From positions 38,758,426 to 38,822,425 of the forward strand of contig CP154955.1 in the NCBI GenBank assembly GCA_039621445.1: a DNA stretch of 64,000 nt, in the 5' to 3' direction. Position 1 is the stretch's first letter. The number at the start of each line of letters is the position of its first letter. The translations under genes and the position numbers were made by a program. This document shows positions 33,351 to 44,900 of this stretch, in pieces. This stretch comes from Euglena gracilis. Lineage: Eukaryota > Euglenida > Euglenophyceae > Euglenales. Below the pieces are notes generated by a model. The model did not search any database, had not been told where the DNA came from, and worked only from the letters and a program-made list of their open reading frames with translations.

Positions 33351-36300
33351 ATATAGCTGCCAAACTTTGGGCAGTCAACCCTGACTTCTGGCATGGAATG
33401 GCTACAATGTACCCACTCAGCCTGCAGACAACAACAAAAACGTAATCGTAAATTTTGTCGTCTGTTCCTTTGCACGGTTCCAATTCCAGAAAATCCATGC
33501 AGAGGGATGTAAAAATGTCAGGGGGTACGGGGAAAAAGTCCATCGTACCAGGGGGGGTACCTCTGCGGGGTTTTACCGCTTGACAAATTTGACACCGTTG
33601 CGCTATTCGCAAACAGCGTGAGTAAAGCTCTTTCTCGCTCAGGGTTGTACAGTACCTGCGGCCCACCAACGAAAGAAGTTTGGGGGCCCCAGGGTGACCA
33701 TGGTTGTGATAACACAAAATCACATCATCAACCAGGTCCTGGGGGATACAATATTTGTAACCCGATTCATTGCGAAAAACCAACCGTAAAGGTGAAAGAG
33801 TGTAATTATCCAGCACTTCGCCATTACGAAGTCTGGTGACAATGGTGTCATACACCGGGTCACGACTATAATCCCATTCGCGAAAGAACAGTGGAGAAGG
33901 GGACTCCGTGCGCGTAATACGCCGGGGCCCGGACGTGCTTCCACGTCGGCGCCTTCCTCGCACTGGTGCGACCAGGAATAGTTGTGAAACGGGAAACGAA
34001 TCCAAAAGATTGTCCGCAGCGTCGTTTCGACGTGCGTACTCGTCAGCTTCCTGACTTCCATGAAAAGTCGCGTCTCCCTCATCCGGGTTCCCAGGGTAAT
34101 ACCAAGGGGCCCGACTGAGCGGATCCGCTACTTTTTGTGTGTGCCCAGGGGTATAAATAACCACCAGGTTGAATTGACTCAAGAACTCATGCCATCTGCA
34201 TCGCCTTCCGACCGATGACGTAGCCTTGTTTAAATCCTCGGTGTACCAGTGTTGGAGACTCTCATGGTCGGTCTTGACGAGGATCTGGACGAGGCTGCTG
34301 GCTACCCAGCTTCGGAATTTCTGGAGTATAAGCACGATTGCGTAGGTTTCCTTCTCGCGTATACTCCATTTGACTTGACCTTTTCCATCGTCGCCCTGTA
34401 ACTTTCTGCTGAAGAAAGCCACAGGTCGGAGCTCATTCGCCGCATTATGCTGGCTAAGAACTCCGCCAACAGCGTAATCGCTGCTGTCGACTTCCAACAC
34501 GTATGGTTTGTATGGGTCCGCGATTTCGAGGACAACATTCTCCAAAAGCAAAACCTTGATTTTCTCAAGGGCCTCGCGCATTTGGTCATCCCAAATGACT
34601 TTGGTGTTGTCAACAGCCCGGTTTTTGAGCTGCTTGGTGAGGGGCACCGCGATTTTCGCGAAGTCCTTCATATAAATCGCGTAGTATTGGGCTAATCCCA
34701 AAAATCCTTTGAGGTGAGTAATCGTTTTGATTACCTCAGGGGTCCATTTCTTAATGGCTTCGAGTTTACTCGGAGCGGCTTTCCGCTGTCCATTGCTGAG
34801 GATGTGACCACAAAATTTTATAAGTATCCGAAACAAATGCATTTTCGCGCCTTTCGCGAAAAGCACATGTTTTTGAAAAGCGGTTAACACCGCGCAAACA
34901 TGGTGGAAATGTGTGACGAGGAAATCCCCGCTCGATTGTGCGGATGGTGGTGGTGTTCCCACCAGCACATCATCAATGTACACAATGGCAAACGGTAAAT
35001 CGCGTAGAACCCATTGTATCATGCGCTGAAACATGGCTGGGCCATTCTTAACACCCATGGGGAGTACCGTCCATTGGTACACACCCTTGGATGTCACGAA
35101 TGCCGTGTATGGTTGGGAGTCAGGGTGTAAGTGCATTTGGTGAAAACCGTCCTCCAGATCGAAAATTGACCACAACCGGTTTTCCGATTGTTTGGTGATC
35201 AAATCCTCGATCAGGGGGAGCGGGAAGGGGTCATCCCTTGTTTGGGAGTTCAGGTACCGGTAATCCAGCACCAGCCTCCATTTCTTCTGACCTGAGGGGT
35301 CTGGGGGTTTAGGAACAACAAATGCCTGGGATGTCCACTCGCTTTTCGAGGGTACTATCCACTTGCGCTGAATAAGCTTCTCAATCATTTCATTGAGAGC
35401 TTGTTCGCGTTCTCCCGAACAACGAAAAAATTTCCGGTGCATTGGCTTTGCTCCATCCTTAAGCTCGATCTTACAAACACCGAACGGACCGCGTATCGCG
35501 GGGTCGATGTCGCACGCGTATACTGGATTTTCCAGCACACCGTGGAATTCGCGGGTAATCCGCGAACAGAATTCGGCTGACTTAGGATGCTGACCTGCAC
35601 TCTCGATGACTGCGGAAACCGCCAGGGTATCCCTGGGGCTACCGAGCTTCCTCGGCACCGCAAATTCGGACATTCCGAACGCATCGAAGAAACAAACGCG
35701 AAAAATGATTTCTGTCAAGGGTGGTAATATTTTACCACAAAAATCCTCAAAAATCGGTACATTAGTGGGTAAATCCCACCAATGAAAACATACATACGAC
35801 AGTTGGGTGAACCATTCCGCTTCCGGAATGATGGGTATGAGAATAACTCCACGGGCTTCATCCCGCAGAATTTTCTCAACCACACATTCGATAAGTTTTG
35901 GGGGAGGGTGCATCCATAACACCGTATCACCCCAAAATTTATCAAATGCGTTGGAGTGTTGTGACCAATGACGTGGCAAACGGGCATGTGCATTGGATGA
36001 GAAGGCATCGATTTCCAGTGCCAAATCAAAAGAATCAGCCAATGTCGCGATTTTGGAAAACCATCGTTCCAAAATGCGATATTGACCAAAATTGAAAGCA
36101 TTCCATACGCGTTTCGCGTATTCATGCACCCGATTTTCGGGTTGGAGTGAAGAAACACAATGAATGGATCCACAAACATGCGGGTTGTCTTCCACTACCT
36201 CAAGGGGTAATCCCAAGGGAGTTTGGACAGGTTGGGGGTTTCCCCATTCCGCATCAAATCCGTACCAAGGGTGATCGCGATTGTAATTAGGAATCGCGCT

Positions 36301-37010
36301 TTTCGCGGTTCCGAACAACGAGGCTAATCCGCGTTGTTGGAGTACTCGGTGTATTTCTGCGCATTGCGGGCTACAACCAAGTGTATCATGGCGTGTGGAT
36401 TCCGTATTCGGAATTGTGATTAGTGTCGGATTTTGAACTAAACATCCACAATCGAAATCCGATTGGGTGGAAATTCTCCTGCAGTGCACACATTGGAAGG
36501 AAGTGTGATGGTATGACGGGTGTGCGTGAAAGTGGGTGTCGATGGCATTAGCCGGGGAGTCTTGTACAGGTGTGCCTGGATTCGGCACAACTGGTGGGAA
36601 ACGGAGTGGTGGTGTAGCTGGGCGACTACTCGACACCGTACGTACTGCAGGCCTTTGGGCTTTCGTCTTGTAACCCAGTGGAACGGCGGGGGTACCGCTA
36701 CTCGCTTGCCCTGCCTCATGTGGAACGCATGTTGGTGTGTCATTGGGTAGGGGGGAGGCTTTCTCCGTACCCCGGGTGTGGAAAACGGTTGTTGGTGTGG
36801 TGGGTAACGGTGTTGCCATTGTGGATAACGGTGTGGGCAAAGCGGTGGTCATCATAGTGGATGACAACGGTGATGGTGGTTTGGGTGTCGATGAAATGGT
36901 GAGTGCTGTGCGCAAACCGTGGGAGTGGCAATCCACAACCAATCGGTACTGGCGTAAAAATGGGTATCCCAAAATTACGTCAGACCCGTGAATTCGGGAC
37001 TCGTAACCCG
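33328..37010 (-). CDS. pol: Pol: protease remnant, RT, RNase H, integrase N-end (Z)
   Basis: One long frame (about 1220 codons after the part that only shadows gag). It starts within the protease: the VILGYPFLRQY end is present but the catalytic DTG is deleted. Next comes a long linker with a Cys cluster (CVHCRR, CGC, CSPQC). RT follows with FDLEDGFHQM, LPMGVKNGPAMFQ and YIDD (34969-34980), then RNase H (EVDSSDYAVGG, REKETYAIV, KTDHESL) and integrase HHCC (CYHNHGHP, CQICQ) plus the first catalytic Asp. Motif order RT, RNase H, integrase places it in Ty3/gypsy. The frame ends at a one-base loss in the integrase core. RT and RNase H look intact. Confidence 0.92.
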
Positions 37011-40000
37011 CGTGAAGAGGATGATCCACTTCGCGAACGAGATCGTGAAGAATCGCGATTGAAATCCCGTTTTCGGGCAGGGGGGCCAGGTGACCGACCG
37101 CGAGAAGGACGGGTTTCCCGACCATCACGCGATGGTGACTTGGGCCTACTGCCGCTAAAGCGGTTCTCCGAAGACCGTGAAACTCCCGATTGACGTGAAA
37201 ACGCCGAGGAACCCGATCCCCGTGAGGAGGTCGAGCCCCTTGGGCTTCCAATACGCTTTCGCGCATCGGGATTCGGGCATTCCCGAGACATGTGACCAGA
37301 TTTGTTGCACAAAAAGCACAGTTTATCCGTGCCCTGGTCCGAAAAACGCTGATTCCGCGTTTTTGATCCCGTGGTGGGTGATTTTGGTGACATGGGTGAT
37401 TTTTGCAACGCATTAACCGCACCCGCAGGGATTCCCGCGGTGGGATGCGTTTGGAAAGCGGACTGTATTTGTCCCAAAACTTGTGTGAGCTTGAGTTGCT
37501 TTGACACATACTTCCAACGTTGGGCAAGAGTCATCTCATGCCCTGCCAACTCCTCGCGATGGATATCCTTCACGAGGGATGGTGTGAAATGCAACAAAAC
37601 CGCATCGAATTGTTCGCGCATTTGCTTCTCGCTAAGTTCATCAACTTCGGAAGCAAGTGCTAACCATTTGGCATACCAAAGGTCAATGGATTTCCATTTG
37701 CGAGCCGATGGCGCGAATTGTCGCCACTTCTTCTCCAGGGTATTCCTGGTGACCAGACTTGAATTGGTTGAAGCGTATTGCTCAACCAGGTCATCGAATG
37801 ATACGCCATTACGTATCACCAAATTGCGTGCGCGTTCTCGCTCCTCCCTCGGTAGGCAATCGATGAATTCCATCTTGACTACCTCGGGATTCGGGTCTTG
37901 GGTGGGTCCATTTAATGCCCAATAGTACTCCCAATCCCGAAAAAATTGTCTCCATGTGGTTGGATCCCCGTCCCATTGGGGCTTCACCTTGTTCGCGATT
38001 GCGATGGTGCCCTTGAAGTCTCTCTGAGTAACCCGCTGACCCTCGGTGGTATTCCAGGGGTTTGGGTCAGGGTAATTCTTAACACCAAACGCGTTTCGCG
38101 GATTTTCCGCTCCATGTGTAACCCGTGCAGGATTTCCCGCACCAAGTGTAAGGTTGGCAGGATTTTCCTGCGGGAATTGCGAAAAATGTTGTGAAATCCT
38201 CTCAGTGGGGCGGGTTTCCCGCCGAAAACCTGATGGGTGGTCTGGCATTCCAGAACCCTTCGGTTGTTGGTATGATCGCGATTGCGACACATGACCAATA
38301 CCAGGTGTGGGGTGTTGGCTCATTCCTCGTATAAGTTTGGAATGTTGAATTTCTTGGTGGAGACTCGAATTTTCGAGTGGGGGGTCAATTTCCTCATCGG
38401 AAATGTCGTGCGAAGAGTGAGTTTGTGGTGTGGGCAAATGCAAAGGTGGTACAATTCGCGTTTTCGCGGGTGGTTGTACCAAATTCGCGGTGGATGTAGG
38501 GATTCCTACTCCAGAAATGGTAATTTGAGAACGCGATTCCGGGACATTTGGAATACCAACCGCAGCGCTTACCGCGGTGGATGGTGGCACAACCGGTATC
38601 GGAGTGGACATTTTATCCAAACTCGCGGACAAGTCATGCACCGTTTCTTCCAAATGTTCCACCAACTGGAGTTGGCCGCAAATACGGTCAACCTCAGTCT
38701 CCAAATGCCTAATGCGTTTGCGGTAACGGGAAAAATCTTCCAAGTGTGGCAACTTTTCAGAAACCAAGTGTAATTCTTGGGCAAGATTTCCTTGGGACTC
38801 CTCCACATTCCGGAGTTGACCCGCAAGCGCTTTTACCGCATTTGAGACGGTTTGCAATTGGTGGAGTGACTTTGTGGGGGTTTCCACGGTGGTGCGCGAA
38901 TTTTCCGCGGTTGGCTTTTCCAACAACGCAGAAATTCGTCCATCCAACCGAGAAACCTCATCTTGCATGGATCGGGCATTCCGATTCACGCTTTCCTCAT
39001 TTTGGAGCAAACTTGTACAAAATGCTTGCAAGGTTTCCTTGTTGTCACCAAGCACTTTGTCATAAAATGAGCGAAATTCCGGTGACTCGGATATCCGAGC
39101 ACGCGAAATGGGGGGTAGTGAGCGGATTTCCGTCACTGTGGTGGACAACAAGGTGCAACGGGTTTGCAATTCCCCAATAGCGGCTTGAATACCACTAATG
39201 TCGGGAATTCGCTTGGAGAGTGCAGAAACATACTCCTGCAAACCGACAACGGTGGCATTAATACCGCCAATGTCCGTTTGCATTTGTTGTTGCGTAAAAT
39301 CCAACCGTTGTGCGCAATCCGCGATTTTCGCGTTCAAGGTGGTTAATCCATCCTGATTTGCGGCACAATGGCAGGATTTTTGCTCCAAGTGTGAAATTCG
39401 TTCCTCCAAAAGCTGGATTTGTGTATGGGGAACAAAATTTTCTTGCACTTTCGCCTGGAATTGCTTCAAGTGCTCGATTTCCGAGCCAAGATGCAAAATC
39501 CGTTGTTGGGCTTCTTGGAAAGAAGTGGTAAGTGCGGCAAAATGCTCAACCGCAACAAAGTTACCGATTTCCGGCATATTGGGGGTGGCATTTTGCGCTT
39601 GTAACTGCTGCTGCAATTGCAGTACCATGGTTGAACATGATTCCACTTTGCCAAAAAGATGGCTCATACCATCTTGCACGTGCAGAAACTTGGAGTCATT
39701 CCGCGTTTCCGCTTCATGCAGCATTTCGCTGATTTGTTGGAAATTTTGTGGAAGTTGGATGCGCAAAATACTGTCAACACTTTCTCGAAAATGCTGAAGG
39801 TCTTTCCCCGCATTTTCAAAATTGTGTTGGCAATATTTGCCGATTTCCTGCAAATAATTCCAGCAACATTCCAGTTTGGTGTTGACAACCCTTTGATTGT
39901 CCTCATCGAACTGCAAAACTTTGTTGAGCATGGTTGCGCATTCCGCAACGCATTGATGGACATGCAAAATTTGCTTGCTAAGCGGGTGATCCGCTGGGAG

Positions 40001-40663
40001 TTGACCGAGAATTCGGTAAACATCACCGGGGGTGAGGTTATCCCTCAAATCTTCCTCATAGTCCTCCACAATGGAAACGGCACCAGAGATTTCCGGCACC
40101 ACCAGACGCATATCTGGGTTCCATGGCAATGCAGGGAAAACCGCAGCTTCCGCGGGTAATCCCGGCAAAGCGTGAAATGGTGTGGGGGGTGGTAATTGAG
40201 GGGGGGGTTGGAAAAAACACGGTGTTTCCACCGAGTTGCACTCCAGAAGGCCCACCGGTGCTTCCACCGGGGATCTTTTGGGTGTGAACAGAGCAAAGGG
40301 CAAATACCCCTCACTTTGTTCATGGGTAACATGAGTAACCAAGTGTGAGGGTGCAAGGGGTTCATCCCCTCGCCGCATCAATGATGGGTGAATCGGGATG
40401 GAGGAAGGCATTTTGCCACCTACATCCCGCACAATCAATGACAATGATGATGAAGAGGGTTCATTACCCCCATGCAACAATAAAGGCGTTTCGCCTTTTG
40501 ACAATGACAAATGAGTCAAATTGCCTTCTTCTTGCTTGGGGGGTCGGGAATTGGAACTTGTTTCATTCAAACCGTTCCAATCCCCGCAATCTTCATCACA
40601 ATTGCTTAATGAACTCATCAACAAGTCATAATCAAATTTGGGGTTGGGGCTTGTGCTCTGCAT
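36980..40663 (-). CDS. gag: Gag of Z
   Basis: About 1227 codons from an ATG at 40663, the position also used in X. Such a length is unusual for gag. The N-terminal 250 residues are Ser/Pro-rich. A long central coiled-coil region (heptads such as RIRHLETEVDRICGQLQLVEHLEETVHDL) follows, then a Pro/His linker, a capsid-like helical part (WDGDPTTWRQFFRDWEYYW to WKYVSKQLKLTQVLGQIQ) and a CCHC zinc knuckle CFLCNKSGHMSREC (37277-37318) with Arg/Ser-rich tail. In X and Y a second knuckle (CSLC, H, C) follows, but Z lost it in the roughly 0.93-kb deletion at about 37010 that also removed the protease core. It would form the virus-like particle. Confidence 0.9.
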   Translation of the reverse strand: MQSTSPNPKFDYDLLMSSLSNCDEDCGDWNGLNETSSNSRPPKQEEGNLTHLSLSKGETPLLLHGGNEPSSSSLSLIVRDVGGKMPSSIPIHPSLMRRGDEPLAPSHLVTHVTHEQSEGYLPFALFTPKRSPVEAPVGLLECNSVETPCFFQPPPQLPPPTPFHALPGLPAEAAVFPALPWNPDMRLVVPEISGAVSIVEDYEEDLRDNLTPGDVYRILGQLPADHPLSKQILHVHQCVAECATMLNKVLQFDEDNQRVVNTKLECCWNYLQEIGKYCQHNFENAGKDLQHFRESVDSILRIQLPQNFQQISEMLHEAETRNDSKFLHVQDGMSHLFGKVESCSTMVLQLQQQLQAQNATPNMPEIGNFVAVEHFAALTTSFQEAQQRILHLGSEIEHLKQFQAKVQENFVPHTQIQLLEERISHLEQKSCHCAANQDGLTTLNAKIADCAQRLDFTQQQMQTDIGGINATVVGLQEYVSALSKRIPDISGIQAAIGELQTRCTLLSTTVTEIRSLPPISRARISESPEFRSFYDKVLGDNKETLQAFCTSLLQNEESVNRNARSMQDEVSRLDGRISALLEKPTAENSRTTVETPTKSLHQLQTVSNAVKALAGQLRNVEESQGNLAQELHLVSEKLPHLEDFSRYRKRIRHLETEVDRICGQLQLVEHLEETVHDLSASLDKMSTPIPVVPPSTAVSAAVGIPNVPESRSQITISGVGIPTSTANLVQPPAKTRIVPPLHLPTPQTHSSHDISDEEIDPPLENSSLHQEIQHSKLIRGMSQHPTPGIGHVSQSRSYQQPKGSGMPDHPSGFRRETRPTERISQHFSQFPQENPANLTLGAGNPARVTHGAENPRNAFGVKNYPDPNPWNTTEGQRVTQRDFKGTIAIANKVKPQWDGDPTTWRQFFRDWEYYWALNGPTQDPNPEVVKMEFIDCLPREERERARNLVIRNGVSFDDLVEQYASTNSSLVTRNTLEKKWRQFAPSARKWKSIDLWYAKWLALASEVDELSEKQMREQFDAVLLHFTPSLVKDIHREELAGHEMTLAQRWKYVSKQLKLTQVLGQIQSAFQTHPTAGIPAGAVNALQKSPMSPKSPTTGSKTRNQRFSDQGTDKLCFLCNKSGHMSRECPNPDARKRIGSPRGSTSSRGSGSSAFSRQSGVSRSSENRFSGSRPKSPSRDGRETRPSRGRSPGPPARKRDFNRDSSRSRSRSGSSSSRGLRVPNSRV

Positions 40664-40907
40664 CTTTTGAGATGGGTAAAAAGGCAAAAACCCAAAAATT
40701 CACACAAATAAGCAGAGAAACAGGGACCAGAAAGGTTGTATCGGCGATTACCGAACAGAGCCTTCTGAGACCTGTATCTTTGCTTAAAGGTTGGCTAGGG
40801 GCCAGGAGCAGTACTTTCACCGTGTTTCACGGCTCAGTACGATCCTCACCACCAGTCAAATACAGAGTTTCTCTGTGTGGAACGTCTGTGTAGGTTCGTT
40901 GCCTAAA
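40664..40907 (-). other. 5' leader of Z
   Basis: Untranslated stretch between PBS and gag. Partly alignable with the X leader (CTCTG-TCGGTAAT and TTTCTGGT-CC segments). A splice donor for ORF2 would be expected here or in early gag; GGTGAGGAT at about 40848 is one candidate, unproven. Confidence 0.6.
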
Positions 40908-40917
40908 TCTGCTACCA
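40908..40917 (-). other. Primer-binding site of Z
   Basis: TGGTAGCAGA on the element strand, directly after the 5' LTR. It is complementary to the 3' end of initiator-Met tRNAs ending TCTGCTACCA. Confidence 0.75.
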
Positions 40918-41345
40918 AGTGTACGTCCAAAGCTTTCCCTTTTCCCCTCTTTGGAACTTTTTGTAAAAGCCTTTCGCTTTCGCTTTGGTGCGCAGCCTAC
41001 TTATGGTAGGGAAAAGTCTTTGGAGTAACGAAAAGTGGTTTTCCCCTTTTCTTCCCAATTCCCCAAGAAGCAAAGCACAAAGCAAAGATTCAGAAGTTTC
41101 TTCTGAGATCAAAGTCGATTGTTCCGAGGGTTTTTCCCTCTGACAAAACCAATGGTGAAACTTGGAGATTGTGAGAGTAAAGAATACCACCTGTGGGGGA
41201 AGGAGAGAAAAGTGCTGACGTGTCCAGGGGCAGATCCCAGAAGGGTCTGCCACGATCTTACCAGCTGTGGGATTCCACAGTGGTGCGACCGTCACAGAAC
41301 CCACTCTGCAGATATCCTACAGAGCTGGGACGTGCCTGGTACACA
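40918..41345 (-). repeat. 5' LTR of Z
   Basis: 428 bp, about 98.8% identical to the 3' copy. Followed outward by GTTTC (41346-41350). Confidence 0.95.
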
Positions 41346-41350
41346 GTTTC
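41346..41350. repeat. Target-site duplication of Z, right
   Basis: GTTTC, matching 25483-25487. Confidence 0.85.
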
Positions 41351-41905
41351 CTTGCCAGGCAAACCCATCCACCCAGTTTGGGTGTGCCCAAGGCACTTGG
41401 GGTGGGGTCCATGGGCATTCCAGGAAAACCCATGGGGAGGGTGTGGAAGGAGGGGGGCCTCTGACCATTCAAACCTGGGCAGGGCGCATGGCCAGTCAAA
41501 CCTGACCACGCAAAAGGAAAGTCCTACTCTACAAAACCAACTGCTGGCGACAGCATTTGCCCTGGGGGGAAAGTAGAGAGGAGTGGGGGGTTGGCTTAGG
41601 CCGGAAAAGTTGTGCTGTCTGGCAGCCTTAAGGCCTCAAACGGCCGAAAAGAAAAGAAAGGGAAAGGAAAAGAGGCCGTCGGCCCTGTGCGCTGCGTGTC
41701 GCACGCCCGCGAGAGGGGAGGGGGAGAGGGGTGTGCATGCATGCGCACGGGATCCTGCACATGGCAGCATCCCGGTGGGAACTTACTAGCGGCGAATACC
41801 GCAAAGGGTCTTCGAAGGGGCTGTTCGGGCGAATACCCAAACAGGGTGTCAGGCGAATACCTGACGAGGGTGCTGAAAGACGCCGCATTGGCGCTTACAG
41901 ACACC
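41351..41905 (-). other. X 3' untranslated region, proximal part
   Basis: Resumes X after Z: CCATCCACCCAGTTTGGGTGTGCC and GTGTGGAAGG-GGGG match Z 26178-26270. Three GCGAATACC motifs with changing flanks lie at 41790-41860. No gene. Confidence 0.75.
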
Positions 41906-44900
41906 TCACCTACCTTTATCGGCTGGACGTTCACGCAACTCACGCCAGTAGTCGTGTTGGGGGTCCCCTAATGGGTCCTCAACCAACTCCAGTTGGCGTG
42001 GGGAACGCGGCGGAGCTCATTCACTCCGAATGGTGTTGACCTCCGGATCGTTGACATCAAAGGAAGGGGTCTCCAAGTCCTTTGTCCAATTATCCGGCAG
42101 CTTCTCCCTGGTACGTTCAGCACGATGCTGAAGACACCGTTGGAGGTGTTCCCAGAAAATTCTGGGCAGCTTCACCGGCCAGATGATGTAATTCATCGGG
42201 GGGAGATTCGCAGGCACCTGCGGGGGCATCCCCGGGGTCTGCTTGAAGTTGATGTCATACATCCACCTCGCTGTCCGAGCTCTTGCGGTATGGGGCCGTA
42301 ATACAGCCGCCAACCAACCTCTGAAGTCCACCAAATCGTGTTCTTCAGGAGGCCACAGTGGCAAGGCGTATCCGCCATGCTGACGCTTGGAGAACAGGGG
42401 GTAAACCTGTGTCTCCCAGTCGCCATCAGTCCAGAGGTAAGGCATTCTCACCCTGGCGTGTTCCTCGACGGCGAGGCGCATTGCCCCAGCGTCGATCTGG
42501 AACTCACGGGCCATTCCCGTGTGGCGGTAGCTTTCTACCTTCCGGAAGTCGGAGTGCTTCAGGCGGCCTTCCACCTGTTTGTACTCTTTCTTCCACTTCT
42601 CCAATGTGTCCCATTGCTGGGGGACAATGGTGGTGACTGCTCCATCAGCAGTCTGCACGAACTTGGCACCCATACAGTTGATGCACAAGGCAGGGATGTC
42701 CCTGTCGTGAGCATTCTCACTGTAGGAGTAGTTCAAGCTGTGCTTCCAGGCGTTCAGGCATTCGCCACGTACGAGCGCCACACAGTTCGGCACAAATGCC
42801 CTTTGATGGAACGTTGTGGATTGCACCTGCCGCTTGCACATGCACAAGCGGTTGGTTGTGCCGCACATGGTGGCACACGGTGCACGTCCAGGCGAAAGAC
42901 GTGCCGTGTTGGAAATCCAACACGCAGTCCTCACCAAAGTACTGTGCCAGTACCCGGGGTGAGCGCCTGTTCCAAAATGTCCAGGTATGTTCCGGGACAT
43001 GGAAAGGTTCTCCCCGGACGAAGAGGGGTGGAACCCATCGTTTCAGCGACTCGTTCTGGTGCCTAATAGCAGCCAGCTTCCTCGTCCTCTGTTCTACGGT
43101 GCCTAGGCTGGTCAGGATATCCTGAGTCCAGAGCCGGGCATCCGCAGAACACGGGGGGTGAAGCAGGTTCATCCTGCTCCTCATCCGTCGATCCGGCGGA
43201 TGATTGGGCCTGTCGACCACGAGCCTTACCTTTCGGTTTGCTCTGGCCATACCCGGACGATGCAACGGCCGAATAGTCGTGCATTGTCGTAGGGCCTTTC
43301 GGCTGTCCGCCAGTCTGACCTCCAGCGCCACCTTTCGGTGGTGGTTTCTCATCGCCGCCTTTGGTAGGGGGCTTACAGGGTGCAGCACCCGGTTTGCCTC
43401 CTTTCGGCTTCACACTCCCGGAGTCAGGAGGCGACGACTGCGGCTTACTCCTGGTATCAGGAGCGGATGGTGCCGGAGTAGACGTTTGGCGTCTGGGTGA
43501 AGGGGGCATACTGACCGCTGGGTCGCGCATGACGCTCCGAGGGGTCGGCACACGTTCCTGGGGTTGTTCAGCCGGCCGTCGCCGAGCAGGTTCATCCTGT
43601 CCGATAGGGCGTGGCACTGTGGTCGTCACCAGAATTGGTGCTTCCACAGGCGCTGGCACTCTCAGAAACTCTGCCATTGTCCTCGGGACGGCAGGGGCCC
43701 TGCGCGGTGTCGGTGGTCGTGGGGATATGTCCTCCACTTCCATTTCAACATACGGTCTAGGAGGTTGATCCTCCGCAACTGTTGGCGCAGGTGCTACAGG
43801 AGGTTGATCCTCCGGTGTAGCCGGTGCGACAGATGGCTCTGTAGGCTGGGGTTCATCCCATGATGGTGGTTGCACTCTGCCGGAGATGGGGTGAGGGAAC
43901 GCCGACATCCGGCGTCTCCACGACCTCAGCGGCGGAGCTTGATGCTACGCCTCCACCACGTGGCGTTAGGGCAGCAGCCACGGCAGTAATGCCAGTGACC
44001 ACGGCGCCGAGCATGCGGCCTTCTAACGAGGTGCGTGCTGTGGGACTTGCAGGTTCTTCGAGGATATCCTCGACGACCATACCAATCACCTCGGTGGGAG
44101 GCTCAGCCGCCGGGACAGGCGTTGCAGCCACAGGTATATCCCCTGTGGGTGCTTCGTCTGGCCGAGGCTGTGCCGTGGCAGGCAGAGCGGCGTAGAGGAT
44201 ATCCTCCTCGGTCTCGCCTTCCTCCGGAGGGAGTTCCTCGTCACCACCTGGACCGACGGGGGCCGCCGCCGCGGGGGCCGGGGAAACTGATCGTTCCCCT
44301 GCCGCCCGTGGGGCAGAGATGAAGGATATAGCCGTTCCTGTCGGAGACGGCGGCGCTGCCTCCAAAATGGTGACGGATGGGCTGCGGTCGCGTTCCTCCC
44401 GCCGCGGAATCGCGGTGGTGGAAGCGACTGACTCCTCACGTCTCCTTCGCGCCAGAGGTTCATCCTCCAGGGCGCTGAAGGCGCGCAGATCCTCGGGAGA
44501 ACGAGGATCTTCGGGATGCCATCGGCATCCCTGAGCATCCGCCAGCCTGTAAAAGGCCAGCGTACTGCTGCTGGGGCTGTTGGGCCAGGGTGGCGGCCAT
44601 GATGGCTGCACCCAAGCTTTGGCAGGCCTGTTCGGGCCCAGGAAGCCGCGGTAACGCGTGTCCTCCCAGACCTCGAAAAAGCCCTCCTCGAACTCCTGGA
44701 CGCATGCCAGAATCGGCATACCTGTTTCGAGGATGGCTCTCGGGTTTGCCATCAATGGGAGGAAAACCTCCCGGTCGAGGGTTCCTCCAAACTGTCGCCT
44801 CAAGTGTTCGTCCAGGCTGATATCAGCCAGGCGCCAGTTGGGGCGCAGGTAGCCGATTATCCGGCGACGAGGACCCTCGATGGCGTCACCGTAATCCGGT

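Larger units (their letters stand above)
25488..41345 (-). mobile_element. Retrotransposon Z, full-length giant chromovirus
   Basis: 15,858 bp with 428-bp LTRs that differ at about five positions, a GTTTC target duplication, PBS and polypurine tract. It is the youngest of the nest. Order on the minus strand: 5' LTR, leader, gag, truncated protease, RT, RNase H, integrase (two frame breaks), chromodomain, ORF2 (intact), about 880-bp 3' UTR, 3' LTR. Y and X share this architecture. Confidence 0.95.

Noticed and set aside
37011-37527. First 170 codons of the long Z pol frame as protein
   Set aside because: They are an alternative reading of gag; in Z the pol frame becomes real only after the deletion joint.
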